This document shows, in pieces, positions 56,060-64,000 of a stretch of 64,000 bases of DNA; position 1 is the stretch's first letter; every line of letters begins with the position of its first letter. Source of the stretch: Streptomyces flavotricini (GTDB lineage Bacteria > Actinomycetota > Actinomycetes > Streptomycetales > Streptomycetaceae); NCBI RefSeq assembly GCF_020639365.1, contig NZ_JAINUL010000001.1:4243309-4307308 (forward strand). The letters are read 5' to 3'. The translations under genes were made by a program, and so were the position numbers. The notes under the pieces are model-generated. The model was not told the DNA's origin, ran no database searches, and saw only the letters and a list, made by a program, of their open reading frames with translations.

Positions 56060-58534
56060 ATGACAGCCACCTCCCCCAAGGCCGAAGGCGCGCCGCACAA
56101 GGGCCACCGTGCCGATCTCCACGCCGACCTGTCCGCATCCCTGACCGTGTTCCTGATCGCCCTGCCGCTCTCCCTCGGCATCGCGCTCGCCACCGGCGCC
56201 CCGCTCCAGGCGGGCCTGGTGGCCGCGGCCGTCGGCGGGATCGTGGCCGGGCGCCTGGGCGGCACACCCCTGCTGGTGAGCGGACCCGCGACGGGACTCA
56301 CCGTCGTCACCGCCGAGTTGATCCAGCACTACGGATGGCGCACCACCTGCGCCATCACCGTGCTCGCCGGCTGCTGCCAGCTCGGGCTCGCCGCGCTGCG
56401 CACCGCCCGCTCCGCGCTCATGGTCAGCCCGGCCATCGTGCACGGCATGCTCGCGGGCGTCGGCGTCACGATCGCGCTGGCCCAGCTGCACATCGTCCTC
56501 GGCGGCACCCCGCAGAGCTCCGCCTTCGCCAACGTCCTTGGCCTGCCGGGCCAGTTGGCGAACCTGCATCCGGCCGCGCTCGGCATCAGCGTCCTGACCC
56601 TGGCCGTCCTGCTCGGCTGGCCGCGGATGCCCGGGCGGATCGGGCTCGCGCTGCGCAAGGTGCCGGCCGCGCTGGCCGCCGTGGCCACGGCCACCGCGTT
56701 CGCCACGCTGACCGGGCTGACCCTGCCGAGGGTGGACCTGCCGTCCTGGCGCAGCCACGCCCTGCCCGAGCTGCCCGAGGGCCCGGTCCTCGGCATCATC
56801 GCGGCCGTCCTGACGGTCACCCTGGTCGGCAGCGTGGAATCCCTGCTGTCCGCGGTCGCCACCGACAAGCTGATCGCCTCGCAGCGGCGTACGGGCCACC
56901 GTCCGCCGCGCGCCGACCTCGACCGGGAACTGCGCGGTCAGGGCGCGGCGAACGTGCTCTCCGGACTGCTGGGCGGGCTGCCCATCGCGGGCGGGGCCGT
57001 CCGCAGCGTGGCCAACGTCAAGTCCGGGGCCGTGAGCCGCCGGTCGGTCATGCTGCACGGGCTCTGGATCCTGCTCGCGGCCGCCCTGCTCGTCCCGGTC
57101 CTCGACCTGATCCCGCTCGCCGCGCTGGCCGCCCTGGTGATGGCGCTCGGCGTACAGATGGTGAACGCCACGCATCTGCGTACGGTCACCCGGCACCGCG
57201 AGATCGTGGTGTACGTGACGACGATCGCGGCCGTGGTGCTCGGCGGGGTCCTGGAGGGGGTCGCCATCGGCATCGCGGTGGCCGTCGCGATCGCCCTGCA
57301 CCGGCTGGCCCGGACCCGGATCACGGTCGAGGTGCAGGACGGTGTCCACCGGGTGTGGGCGCGCGGGCAGTTGACCTTCCTCGCGGTGCCCCGGCTGAGC
57401 CGGGTGCTGAACCAGATCCCGCCCGGCGGGCGCGTGGTGGTGGAGCTGGACGGCTCGTTCATGGACCACGCGGCGTACGAGACGCTGCAGGACTGGCAGC
57501 ACGCCCACCTGGTGCACGGGGGCTCGCTGGAGGTCACCGGCCGCTCCACCACCCGGATGGCGGGGGCGGAGCGGGCCCACCAGGGCCACCCGGCACACCA
57601 GCCTCACCAGACGCACCAGACGCACCGCGCCGATCAGCGCTCCCACCACCGCGGGGCCCATCGCGGCGGGCACCAGTGCTGCCGCCCCTGGACCCCGTGG
57701 ATGAACCACTGCGACCACAGGCCGGCGGCCGAGCCCACGATCCCCGGCGCGGCAGCGGCTCCCGACTCGCTGGAGGCCGTGGAGACCCCGGCCCCGGCCC
57801 CGGCTCCGGCACCGGCACCGCGCCGGCGGGGCGCCGGCCAACTGGCCAACGGGATCAGCGCCTTCCAGCGGGACACCGCACCCCACGTCCGCGAGGAGCT
57901 GGCCCGGCTGGCCCGGGAGGGGCAGCGGCCCTCCCAGCTCTTCCTGACCTGCGCGGACTCCCGCCTGGTGACCAGCATGATCACGGCCAGCGGCCCCGGA
58001 GACCTGTTCACGGTGCGCAACGTCGGCAACCTGGTCCCCCTGCCGGGCGCCGAGGCCACGGACGACTCGGTCGCGGCGGCCATCGAGTACGCGGTGGACG
58101 TGCTCAAGGTGGACAGCATCACGGTGTGCGGGCACTCGGGCTGCGGGGCCATGCAGGCGCTGCTGAACTCCACGCCCGGGGGCCCGATGACCCCGCTGCG
58201 CCGGTGGCTGCGGCACGGGCTGCCGAGCCTGGAGCGGATGGCCAGCCGCCACCACGCCTGGGCCCGGATCGCGGGCCGGCTCCCGGCGGACGCGGTGGAG
58301 CAGCTGTGCCTGACCAACGTGGTGCAGCAGCTGGAGCACCTGCGGGCCCACGAATCGGTGGCCCGGCGGCTCGCGGAGGGCACGCTGGAGCTGCACGGGA
58401 TGTACTTCCACGTGGGCGAAGCGCAGGCCTACCTGCTGTCGGAGGGCGAGGACTTCTTCGACTGCCGGGTCTTCGACAGCGTCGGGCACCAGGCCGGGGA
58501 GCACGTCGGACAGCACGCCGGACAGCACGCCTGA
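56060..58534 (+). CDS. SulP anion transporter fused to STAS and beta-carbonic anhydrase
   Basis: Bicarbonate/sulfate-type transporter joined to an enzyme that interconverts CO2 and bicarbonate. The 824 residues have a SulP part of about 10-12 membrane segments (30-420; PLSLGIALATGAPLQAG, IAGGAVRSVANVKSG), a STAS domain (about 425-505), a His-rich linker (about 510-553 with some 15 His and Cys-Cys), a Pro/Ala linker, and a beta-carbonic anhydrase (about 585-810) with zinc ligands in CADSR (about 631) and HSGCG (about 690). C-terminus ends in His-Gln-Gly repeats (VGQHAGQHA). ATG at 56060 has GAGGAG upstream. Confidence 0.94.
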   Translation: MTATSPKAEGAPHKGHRADLHADLSASLTVFLIALPLSLGIALATGAPLQAGLVAAAVGGIVAGRLGGTPLLVSGPATGLTVVTAELIQHYGWRTTCAITVLAGCCQLGLAALRTARSALMVSPAIVHGMLAGVGVTIALAQLHIVLGGTPQSSAFANVLGLPGQLANLHPAALGISVLTLAVLLGWPRMPGRIGLALRKVPAALAAVATATAFATLTGLTLPRVDLPSWRSHALPELPEGPVLGIIAAVLTVTLVGSVESLLSAVATDKLIASQRRTGHRPPRADLDRELRGQGAANVLSGLLGGLPIAGGAVRSVANVKSGAVSRRSVMLHGLWILLAAALLVPVLDLIPLAALAALVMALGVQMVNATHLRTVTRHREIVVYVTTIAAVVLGGVLEGVAIGIAVAVAIALHRLARTRITVEVQDGVHRVWARGQLTFLAVPRLSRVLNQIPPGGRVVVELDGSFMDHAAYETLQDWQHAHLVHGGSLEVTGRSTTRMAGAERAHQGHPAHQPHQTHQTHRADQRSHHRGAHRGGHQCCRPWTPWMNHCDHRPAAEPTIPGAAAAPDSLEAVETPAPAPAPAPAPRRRGAGQLANGISAFQRDTAPHVREELARLAREGQRPSQLFLTCADSRLVTSMITASGPGDLFTVRNVGNLVPLPGAEATDDSVAAAIEYAVDVLKVDSITVCGHSGCGAMQALLNSTPGGPMTPLRRWLRHGLPSLERMASRHHAWARIAGRLPADAVEQLCLTNVVQQLEHLRAHESVARRLAEGTLELHGMYFHVGEAQAYLLSEGEDFFDCRVFDSVGHQAGEHVGQHAGQHA

Positions 58535-58622
58535 AAGATGACCGAATGATGACCGAATCGCCGTGACCGGCGGATCCTGATCATGGACGCGGACGAACCG
58601 GTAACCTCCGGTATCCGTGTCA

Positions 58623-58668
58623 CAGAGTGGCCCCTTCCCGCACCCTGCAGCGGGAAGGGGCCACTCTG
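58623..58668 (+). terminator. Strong terminator downstream of SulP-CA
   Basis: Perfect 19-bp stem (58623-58641 with 58650-58668) and eight-base loop, 88 bases past the stop. The longest perfect stem in this window. Confidence 0.85.
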
Positions 58669-58788
58669 CACGTCCGCCCGGCCGTGATATAGGTCTAAAC
58701 CAATTTTCGGCTACCCCTTGTCACCAGGGCCGCTGACTGATGAGCTATGCCCGGGGACACAACGGACACCCTGGGAAAGGGAGATGTC

Positions 58789-60744
58789 GTGAGCAACGAA
58801 AGCCTGGCCAACCTGTTGAAGGAGGAGCGCCGATTCGCTCCTCCCGCCGACCTGGCCGCCGCCGCCAACGTGACGGGGGCTGCGTACGCACAGGCCGACG
58901 CGGACCGGCTGGGCTTCTGGGCCGAGCAGGCCCGCCGCCTGACCTGGGACACCGAGCCGACCGAGACGCTCGACTGGACCAACCCGCCCTTCGCCAAGTG
59001 GTTCGCGGACGGCAAGCTGAACGTCGCGTACAACTGCGTGGACCGGCACGTCGAGGCCGGCAACGGCGACCGCGTCGCCATCCACTTCGAGGGTGAGCCC
59101 GGCGACAGCCGCTCGATCACCTACGCCGAGCTCAAGGACGAGGTCTCCAGGGCCGCCAACGCCCTGACCGAGCTGGGCGTCCAGGCCGGCGACCGGGTCG
59201 CGGTCTACCTGCCGATGATCCCCGAGGCCGTCGTCGCGATGCTCGCGTGCGCCCGCGTCGGTGCCGCCCACTCCGTGGTCTTCGGCGGCTTCTCCGCCGA
59301 CGCCGTGGCCTCCCGCATCCAGGACGCCGACGCCAAGCTGGTCATCACCGCCGACGGCGGCTACCGCCGCGGCAAGCCCAGCGCCCTCAAGCCGGCCATC
59401 GACGAGGCCGTCGCGAAGTGCCCGCAGGTCGAGCACGTGCTCGTCGTACGGCGCACCGGCCAGGACACCGCGTTCACCGAGGGCCGCGACGTCTGGTGGG
59501 ACGAGATCGTCGGCCGCCAGTCCGCCGAGCACGCCCCGCAGGCCTTCGACGCCGAGCACCCGCTGTTCATCCTGTACACCTCGGGGACGACGGGTAAGCC
59601 CAAGGGCATCCTGCACACCTCCGGCGGCTACCTCACTCAGGCCTCGTACACCCACCACGCCGTCTTCGACCTCAAGCCGGAGAGCGACGTCTACTGGTGC
59701 ACCGCCGACATCGGCTGGGTGACCGGGCACTCGTACATCGTCTACGGGCCGCTCGCCAACGGCGCCACCCAGGTGATGTACGAGGGCACGCCGGACACCC
59801 CGCACCAGGGCCGGTTCTGGGAGGTCGTGCAGAAGTACGGCGTCACCGTCCTCTACACCGCGCCGACGGCGATCCGCACGTTCATGAAGTGGGGCGACGA
59901 CATCCCCGCGAAGTTCGACCTGTCGAGCCTGCGCGTGCTGGGCTCGGTCGGCGAGCCGATCAACCCCGAGGCCTGGGTCTGGTACCGCAAGCACATCGGT
60001 GGCGACCGCTGCCCGATCGTGGACACGTGGTGGCAGACCGAGACCGGCGCCATGATGATCTCCCCACTGCCCGGCGTCACGGCGACCAAGCCGGGCTCCG
60101 CCCAGCGAGCCCTGCCCGGCATCGGTGCCACCGTCGTGGACGACGAGGGCCACGAGGTCCCGAACGGCGGAGGCGGCTACCTGGTCCTCACCGAGCCGTG
60201 GCCGTCGATGCTGCGCACCATCTGGGGTGACGACCAGCGGTTCGTCGACACCTACTGGTCCCGCTTCGAGGGCAAGTACTTCGCGGGCGACGGCGCCAAG
60301 AAGGACGACGACGGCGACATCTGGCTGCTGGGCCGCGTCGACGACGTGATGCTGGTGTCCGGCCACAACATCTCGACCACCGAGGTGGAGTCGGCCCTCG
60401 TCTCGCACCCGTCGGTCGCCGAGGCGGCCGTGGTCGGCGCCAAGGACGAGACCACCGGCCAGGCCATCGTCGCCTTCGTGATCCTGCGCGGCAGCGCCTC
60501 CGAGACCGACACCCTGGTCGGCGAGCTGCGCAACCACGTGGGCGCCACGCTGGGCCCGATCGCGAAGCCCAAGCGCATCGTTCCCGTGCAGGAGCTGCCG
60601 AAGACCCGCTCGGGCAAGATCATGCGGCGCCTGCTGCGCGATGTCGCCGAGGACCGCGCGGTCGGCGACGTCACGACCCTGGCGGACTCCTCGGTCATGG
60701 ACCTGATCCAGAACAAGCTGCCGTCCGCCTCCAGCGAGGACTGA
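58789..60744 (+). CDS. acsA: Acetyl-coenzyme A synthetase
   Basis: Activates acetate with ATP and CoA. The 651 residues have the AMP-forming signature YTSGTTGKPKG, the WWQTETGAMMISPLPG block, GRVDDVMLVSGHNISTTEVE (hinge) and the C-terminal KTRSGKIMRR, whose second Lys is the site that lysine acetylation switches off. The GTG at 58789 is chosen with AAGGGAG five bases upstream; an in-frame start 14 codons earlier lacks this. A terminator follows. In mycobacteria acs also lies near the Tad/Ssd locus. Confidence 0.97.
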   Translation: MSNESLANLLKEERRFAPPADLAAAANVTGAAYAQADADRLGFWAEQARRLTWDTEPTETLDWTNPPFAKWFADGKLNVAYNCVDRHVEAGNGDRVAIHFEGEPGDSRSITYAELKDEVSRAANALTELGVQAGDRVAVYLPMIPEAVVAMLACARVGAAHSVVFGGFSADAVASRIQDADAKLVITADGGYRRGKPSALKPAIDEAVAKCPQVEHVLVVRRTGQDTAFTEGRDVWWDEIVGRQSAEHAPQAFDAEHPLFILYTSGTTGKPKGILHTSGGYLTQASYTHHAVFDLKPESDVYWCTADIGWVTGHSYIVYGPLANGATQVMYEGTPDTPHQGRFWEVVQKYGVTVLYTAPTAIRTFMKWGDDIPAKFDLSSLRVLGSVGEPINPEAWVWYRKHIGGDRCPIVDTWWQTETGAMMISPLPGVTATKPGSAQRALPGIGATVVDDEGHEVPNGGGGYLVLTEPWPSMLRTIWGDDQRFVDTYWSRFEGKYFAGDGAKKDDDGDIWLLGRVDDVMLVSGHNISTTEVESALVSHPSVAEAAVVGAKDETTGQAIVAFVILRGSASETDTLVGELRNHVGATLGPIAKPKRIVPVQELPKTRSGKIMRRLLRDVAEDRAVGDVTTLADSSVMDLIQNKLPSASSED

Positions 60745-60769
60745 GCGGCACACCGAGCGGCACAGTGAG

Positions 60770-60806
60770 AAGGGGCATCCGGCACATCGCGCCGGATGCC
60801 CCTTTC
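60770..60806 (+). terminator. Terminator of acsA
   Basis: Perfect 14-bp stem (60770-60783 shifted to pair with 60791-60804), seven-base loop ACATCGC, ending in TTTC. It lies 25 bases past the stop. Confidence 0.85.
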
Positions 60807-60953
60807 GCACATAAAGTGAAGATCGCCGGATTCGTTCTCGCGCACTCCTGTAAAGTATTGAAAGCGTAAAAAAGCAAGTCCACAGGGTGCGCCGGGAAGT
60901 CTGGTCGGCAACGAGTTCCGCCATGCCGTCCAACCACCCGGAGGTGTCCCCTC

Positions 60954-62387
60954 GTGGCCGCGCCCAGCCCCACCGACCGCCACAACCGCAAGTTCCTCGG
61001 CAGGCTCTCCCTGCCCGAACGGCGCTTCGTGGCCGACGCCCTGCGCGCCGAGACCGTCGGCGGCGTGCTCCTGCTCGCGGCCGCCATCGCCGCCCTGCTG
61101 TGGGCGAACATCCCCGCGCTCTCCGGCAGCTACTCCACCGTCAGCGACTTCCACATCGGCCCCGCCTCCCTCGGCCTGGACCTCTCGATCCAGCACTGGG
61201 CGGCCGACGGACTGCTGGCGATCTTCTTCTTCGTCGCCGGCATCGAGCTCAAGCGCGAGCTCGTCGCGGGCGATCTGCGCGACCCCAAGGCGGCCGCCCT
61301 CCCGGTGATCGCCGCCGTCTGCGGCATGGCCGTCCCGGCGCTGGTCTACGTACTGGTCAACACGGCCGGCGGCGGCTCGATGAACGGCTGGGCGGTCCCC
61401 ACCGCCACCGACATCGCCTTCGCCCTCGCCGTCCTGGCCGTGATCGGCACCTCGCTGCCGTCCGCGCTGCGCGCCTTCCTGCTGACCCTCGCCGTCGTCG
61501 ACGACCTGTTCGCCATCATGATCATCGCGGTGTTCTTCACCAGCGAGATCGACTTCCTGGCCCTCGGCGGCGCGGTCCTGGGCCTGGTCGTCTTCTGGTT
61601 CCTGCTCCGCAAGGGCGTCCGCGGCTGGTACGTGTACGTCCCGCTCGCCCTGGTCATCTGGGGGCTGATGTACAACAGCGGCGTCCACGCCACCATCGCC
61701 GGCGTGGCCATGGGCCTGATGCTCCGCTGCTCCCGCAAGGAAGGCGAGGAGACCTCCCCCGGCGAGCACATCGAGCACCTCGTGCGGCCCGTCTCGGCCG
61801 GCCTGGCCGTCCCGCTCTTCGCTCTGTTCTCCGCCGGGGTCTCGCTCTCCGACGACTCCATCGCCCAGGTCTTCACCCGGCCCGAGACGCTCGGCGTCGT
61901 CCTCGGCCTGGTCGTCGGCAAGGCCGTGGGCATCTTCGGCGGCACCTGGCTGGCCGCCCGCTTCACCAAGGCCGAACTCAACGAGGACCTGGCCTGGCCC
62001 GACGTACTCGCCGTGGCCTCCCTCGCCGGCATCGGCTTCACCGTCTCGCTCCTCATCGGCGAGCTCGCCTTCACCGGCGACGAGACCCTGACCGACGAGG
62101 TGAAGGCCGCCGTCCTGTTCGGCTCCCTCATCGCCGCCGTGGTCGCGAGCGTCATGCTCAAGCTCCGCAACCGCAAGTACCGGGCCCTCACCGAGGACGA
62201 GGAGCGCGACGAGGACCTCGACGGCATCCCGGACATCTACGAGCAGGACAAGCCGGAGTACCACCTGAGGATGGCGAAGATCTACGAGGCGAAGGCCGCG
62301 GAGCACCGGCGCAGGGCCGAGGCGGCCACGGCCGCCGCGCTCGAAGCGGCCACCGGGTCCAGCGCCGAGCGCGACCGTCCGGCATGA
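60954..62387 (+). CDS. nhaA: Na+/H+ antiporter NhaA
   Basis: Antiporter of 477 residues. Hallmarks: FFFVAGIELKRELV, PTATDIAFALAVLAVIG (the Asp of the unwound helix 4) and LAVVDDLFAI (the Asp-Asp pair of helix 5 that binds Na+/H+). About 12 membrane segments up to residue 400, then a charged C-terminal tail (DEERDEDLDGIPDIYEQD) that may be a sensor. GTG at 60954 has GGAGG upstream. Starts after the acsA terminator, so it has its own promoter; AAAGTATTG near 60860 is a less GC-rich spot. Confidence 0.96.
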   Translation: MAAPSPTDRHNRKFLGRLSLPERRFVADALRAETVGGVLLLAAAIAALLWANIPALSGSYSTVSDFHIGPASLGLDLSIQHWAADGLLAIFFFVAGIELKRELVAGDLRDPKAAALPVIAAVCGMAVPALVYVLVNTAGGGSMNGWAVPTATDIAFALAVLAVIGTSLPSALRAFLLTLAVVDDLFAIMIIAVFFTSEIDFLALGGAVLGLVVFWFLLRKGVRGWYVYVPLALVIWGLMYNSGVHATIAGVAMGLMLRCSRKEGEETSPGEHIEHLVRPVSAGLAVPLFALFSAGVSLSDDSIAQVFTRPETLGVVLGLVVGKAVGIFGGTWLAARFTKAELNEDLAWPDVLAVASLAGIGFTVSLLIGELAFTGDETLTDEVKAAVLFGSLIAAVVASVMLKLRNRKYRALTEDEERDEDLDGIPDIYEQDKPEYHLRMAKIYEAKAAEHRRRAEAATAAALEAATGSSAERDRPA

Positions 62388-62473
62388 TCTGAACTGACGC
62401 CGTGACGGGCGAAGGACAGCCGCCGCGCGGGGCGTCGACAGCAGACGACGGCAGAAGACAGAGGGAGAGAGCG

Positions 62474-62932
62474 ATGAGCGCAGTGGACCAAGGGGCGCAA
62501 GGAGCCGAGCGCACACTCGGCCAGCTGGTCGCCTCGGCCACCGCCGAGATGTCCGCCCTGGTGCACGACGAGATCGCCCTCGCCAAGGCGGAGATCCGCC
62601 AGGACGTCAAGCGCGTGGGCATCGGCGGCACCGCCATCGGGATCGCAGGGGTGTTCGCCCTGTTCTCCCTGCCCGTGCTGAGCTTCGCCGCGGCGTACGG
62701 GATCCACAACCTCGGGCTCGGGCTGGCCTGGTCGTTCCTCATCGTCGGCGTGGCGTTCCTGCTGCTCGCGGGCCTGCTGGCGCTGATCGCCGTATCGAAG
62801 TTCAAGAAGGTCAAGCCGCCGGAGAAGACCATCGCCTCCGTCAAGCAGACCGCGGCGGTCGTCGGGACGGTCAAGCCGCACCCGCGGTCGGTGAGTGACC
62901 AGGCCGTGGGTGTGGCACGCTCGTCCTCATGA
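62474..62932 (+). CDS. Phage holin family / DUF1469 membrane protein (Rv3669-like)
   Basis: Protein of 152 residues: amphipathic N-terminus (LGQLVASATAEMSALVHDEIALAKAEIRQDV), two membrane helices (about 53-75 and 85-108), basic tail (KFKKVKPPEK). Such proteins are called holin-like by fold, not by phage origin. ATG at 62474 has GGGAG upstream. It is translationally coupled to the hydrolase behind it (ATGA overlap). Confidence 0.9.
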   Translation: MSAVDQGAQGAERTLGQLVASATAEMSALVHDEIALAKAEIRQDVKRVGIGGTAIGIAGVFALFSLPVLSFAAAYGIHNLGLGLAWSFLIVGVAFLLLAGLLALIAVSKFKKVKPPEKTIASVKQTAAVVGTVKPHPRSVSDQAVGVARSSS

Positions 62933-63888
62933 CAGCGCCCTCTCCGGACTCCAGCACGCCGCCCACCGCCGCGACGGCGGTCCGGATCGATGTGCCCGGC
63001 GGGAGGACGGTGACCCACCGGGACGTCGCGGCCAACGGGGCCCGGTTCCACGTGGCCGAGATGGGCGACGGGCCGCTGGTCCTGCTGCTCCACGGTTTCC
63101 CACAGTTCTGGTGGACGTGGCGGCACCAGCTGACCGCGCTCGCAGACGCCGGATACCGGGCGGTCGCGATGGACCTGCGCGGGGTGGGCGGCAGCGACCG
63201 CACCCCGCGCGGCTACGACCCCGCGAACCTGGCGCTCGACATCACCGGGGTCGTACGGTCCCTCGGCGAGCCGGACGCCGCCCTCGTGGGGCACGACCTG
63301 GGCGGCTACCTCGCCTGGACCGCGGCCGTGATGCGCCCCAAGCTGGTGCGCCGGCTCGTGGTCTCCTCGATGCCGCACCCGCGGCGCTGGCGCTCGGCGA
63401 TGCTCTCCGACTTCGGCCAGACCCGGGCCAGTTCGCACATCTGGGGCTTCCAGCGGCCGTTCATCCCGGAGCGGCAGCTCGTCGCCGACGACGGGGCGCT
63501 CGTGGGCGAGCTGATCCGGGACTGGTCCGGGCCGCTGCCGCCCGCGGCGGAGGACCTCGACGTGTACCGGCGGGCGATGTGCATCCCGTCCACCGCGCAC
63601 TGCTCGATCGAGCCGTACCGCTGGATGATGCGTTCCATGGCCCGGCCGGACGGGCTCCAGTTCAACCGCCGGATGAAGCGACCGGTGCGCGTGCCGACGC
63701 TGCACCTGCACGGCTCCCTCGACCCGGTGATGCGGACCCGGAGCGCGGCCGGCTCCGGGGAGTACGTCGAAGCCCCGTACCGGTGGCGGCTGTTCGACGG
63801 CCTCGGGCACTTCCCCCACGAGGAGGACCCCTCGGCCTTCTCGACCGAGCTGGTGAACTGGCTGAAGGACCCCGAGCCGGACCGCTGA
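62929..63888 (+). CDS. Alpha/beta hydrolase, epoxide hydrolase (EphE)-like
   Basis: Protein of 319 residues. HGFPQFWWTW (the HGxP oxyanion motif), nucleophile Asp123 in VGHDLGGYLAW, charge-relay Asp in HGSLDPVM and His in GLGHFPHEE. An Asp nucleophile with an HGxP motif points to epoxide or haloalkane hydrolysis; the lid region (YRWMMRSMARPD) has Tyr but the paired catalytic Tyr is not certain. Starts with the ATG that overlaps the stop of the preceding gene. Homologue of Rv3670 (EphE) by position. Confidence 0.92.
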   Translation: MTAPSPDSSTPPTAATAVRIDVPGGRTVTHRDVAANGARFHVAEMGDGPLVLLLHGFPQFWWTWRHQLTALADAGYRAVAMDLRGVGGSDRTPRGYDPANLALDITGVVRSLGEPDAALVGHDLGGYLAWTAAVMRPKLVRRLVVSSMPHPRRWRSAMLSDFGQTRASSHIWGFQRPFIPERQLVADDGALVGELIRDWSGPLPPAAEDLDVYRRAMCIPSTAHCSIEPYRWMMRSMARPDGLQFNRRMKRPVRVPTLHLHGSLDPVMRTRSAAGSGEYVEAPYRWRLFDGLGHFPHEEDPSAFSTELVNWLKDPEPDR

Positions 63889-64000
63889 CCCGACGGGATC
63901 TCAGCTGACCAGCCATCAGTACGACTGTCTTACGAACATTCAATTGCCTGGCGCATAGGCCAATTGGCCGCCCCGGACGGGGTTACCGACCTTGGGGCCC
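63889..64000. other. Right edge of the window
   Basis: Last 112 bases carry no supported gene. The patch 63930-63965 (TCTTACGAACATTCAATTGC) is A+T-rich and may be a promoter of a gene beyond the window. Confidence 0.4.

Noticed and set aside
1..64000. CRISPR arrays, insertion sequences, prophage genes
   Set aside because: No spaced direct repeats, transposase motifs or phage structural genes are visible; the holin family protein at 62474 is a chromosomal conserved gene.

Overview
The window is a stretch of the core chromosome of a Streptomyces, or a very close relative. The evidence is very high GC with G/C in third codon positions, many GTG and TTG starts, a recognisable bldG, a TipAL-type regulator with its own promoter, and a whiJ-like regulator/HATPase/DUF397 cluster. 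The helicase-Tad-Ssd-HAD-Acs-EphE order is also shared with Mycobacterium. No insertion sequence, prophage, CRISPR array or rRNA is visible. There is one tRNA (Thr-CGT).

Layout. (1) 1-13.2 kb: folate genes (folP end, NTF2-like, folB, folK, DUF3180) run rightwards. Opposite them lie hypothetical-folE, ftsH, hpt, tilS, a 35-codon small ORF, a DUF2342 metalloprotease and dacB. Soluble pyrophosphatase ppa and a ThrE-type exporter follow. (2) 13.2-19.2 kb: DedA protein, TipAL-like regulator with a TipA-type operator/promoter, DinB-like protein, a class B PBP and an aldehyde dehydrogenase. (3) 19.3-21.9 kb: XRE/DUF5753 regulator, HATPase and DUF397 genes with a 27-bp element repeated in both control regions, then an orphan mini-TatA. 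(4) 21.9-28.7 kb: DUF2786 protein, a second PolA-like polymerase, GNAT protein, serine hydrolase, tRNA-Thr and a lipoprotein peptidase. (5) 28.8-39.4 kb: holB, a three-part thymidylate kinase fusion, topA, a small membrane protein, a methyltransferase and a small lipoprotein. (6) 39.5-46.1 kb: membrane pyrophosphatase hppA, bldG with its downstream anti-sigma-like kinase, and a DUF1998-type helicase. (7) 46.1-54.6 kb: the Tad/Flp secretion operon (Ssd/CpaE, TadA, TadB, TadC, DUF4244 pilin, TadE, Rv3654c-like). After it come a 6C small RNA, a HAD phosphatase, a second structured RNA candidate, a Fic-fold protein that has lost its catalytic residues, and a MinD/CooC-type ATPase. (8) 54.5-64 kb: deacetylase-like lipoprotein, SulP-STAS-carbonic anhydrase fusion with a His-rich linker, acetyl-CoA synthetase, NhaA, holin-like protein and an epoxide hydrolase-like protein.

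How the genes work together. Replication and nucleotide genes (holB, tmk, topA, hpt, fol genes) and two pyrophosphatases form the housekeeping background. Development is represented by bldG and its partner, the XRE/HATPase/DUF397 set, the Tad machine, and two RNA loci lying on either side of the HAD gene.

The most interesting signals are: the 27-bp repeated promoter element of the XRE/HATPase/DUF397 locus; the 6C RNA plus a second attenuator-like RNA; paired DnaA boxes in front of the Tad operon; the degenerate Fic protein; the Rv3654c-like gene with no stop codon before it crosses the whole helicase antisense; and the His-rich linker of the SulP-carbonic anhydrase fusion. All function assignments come from reading motifs and from recalled family knowledge; no database was searched.
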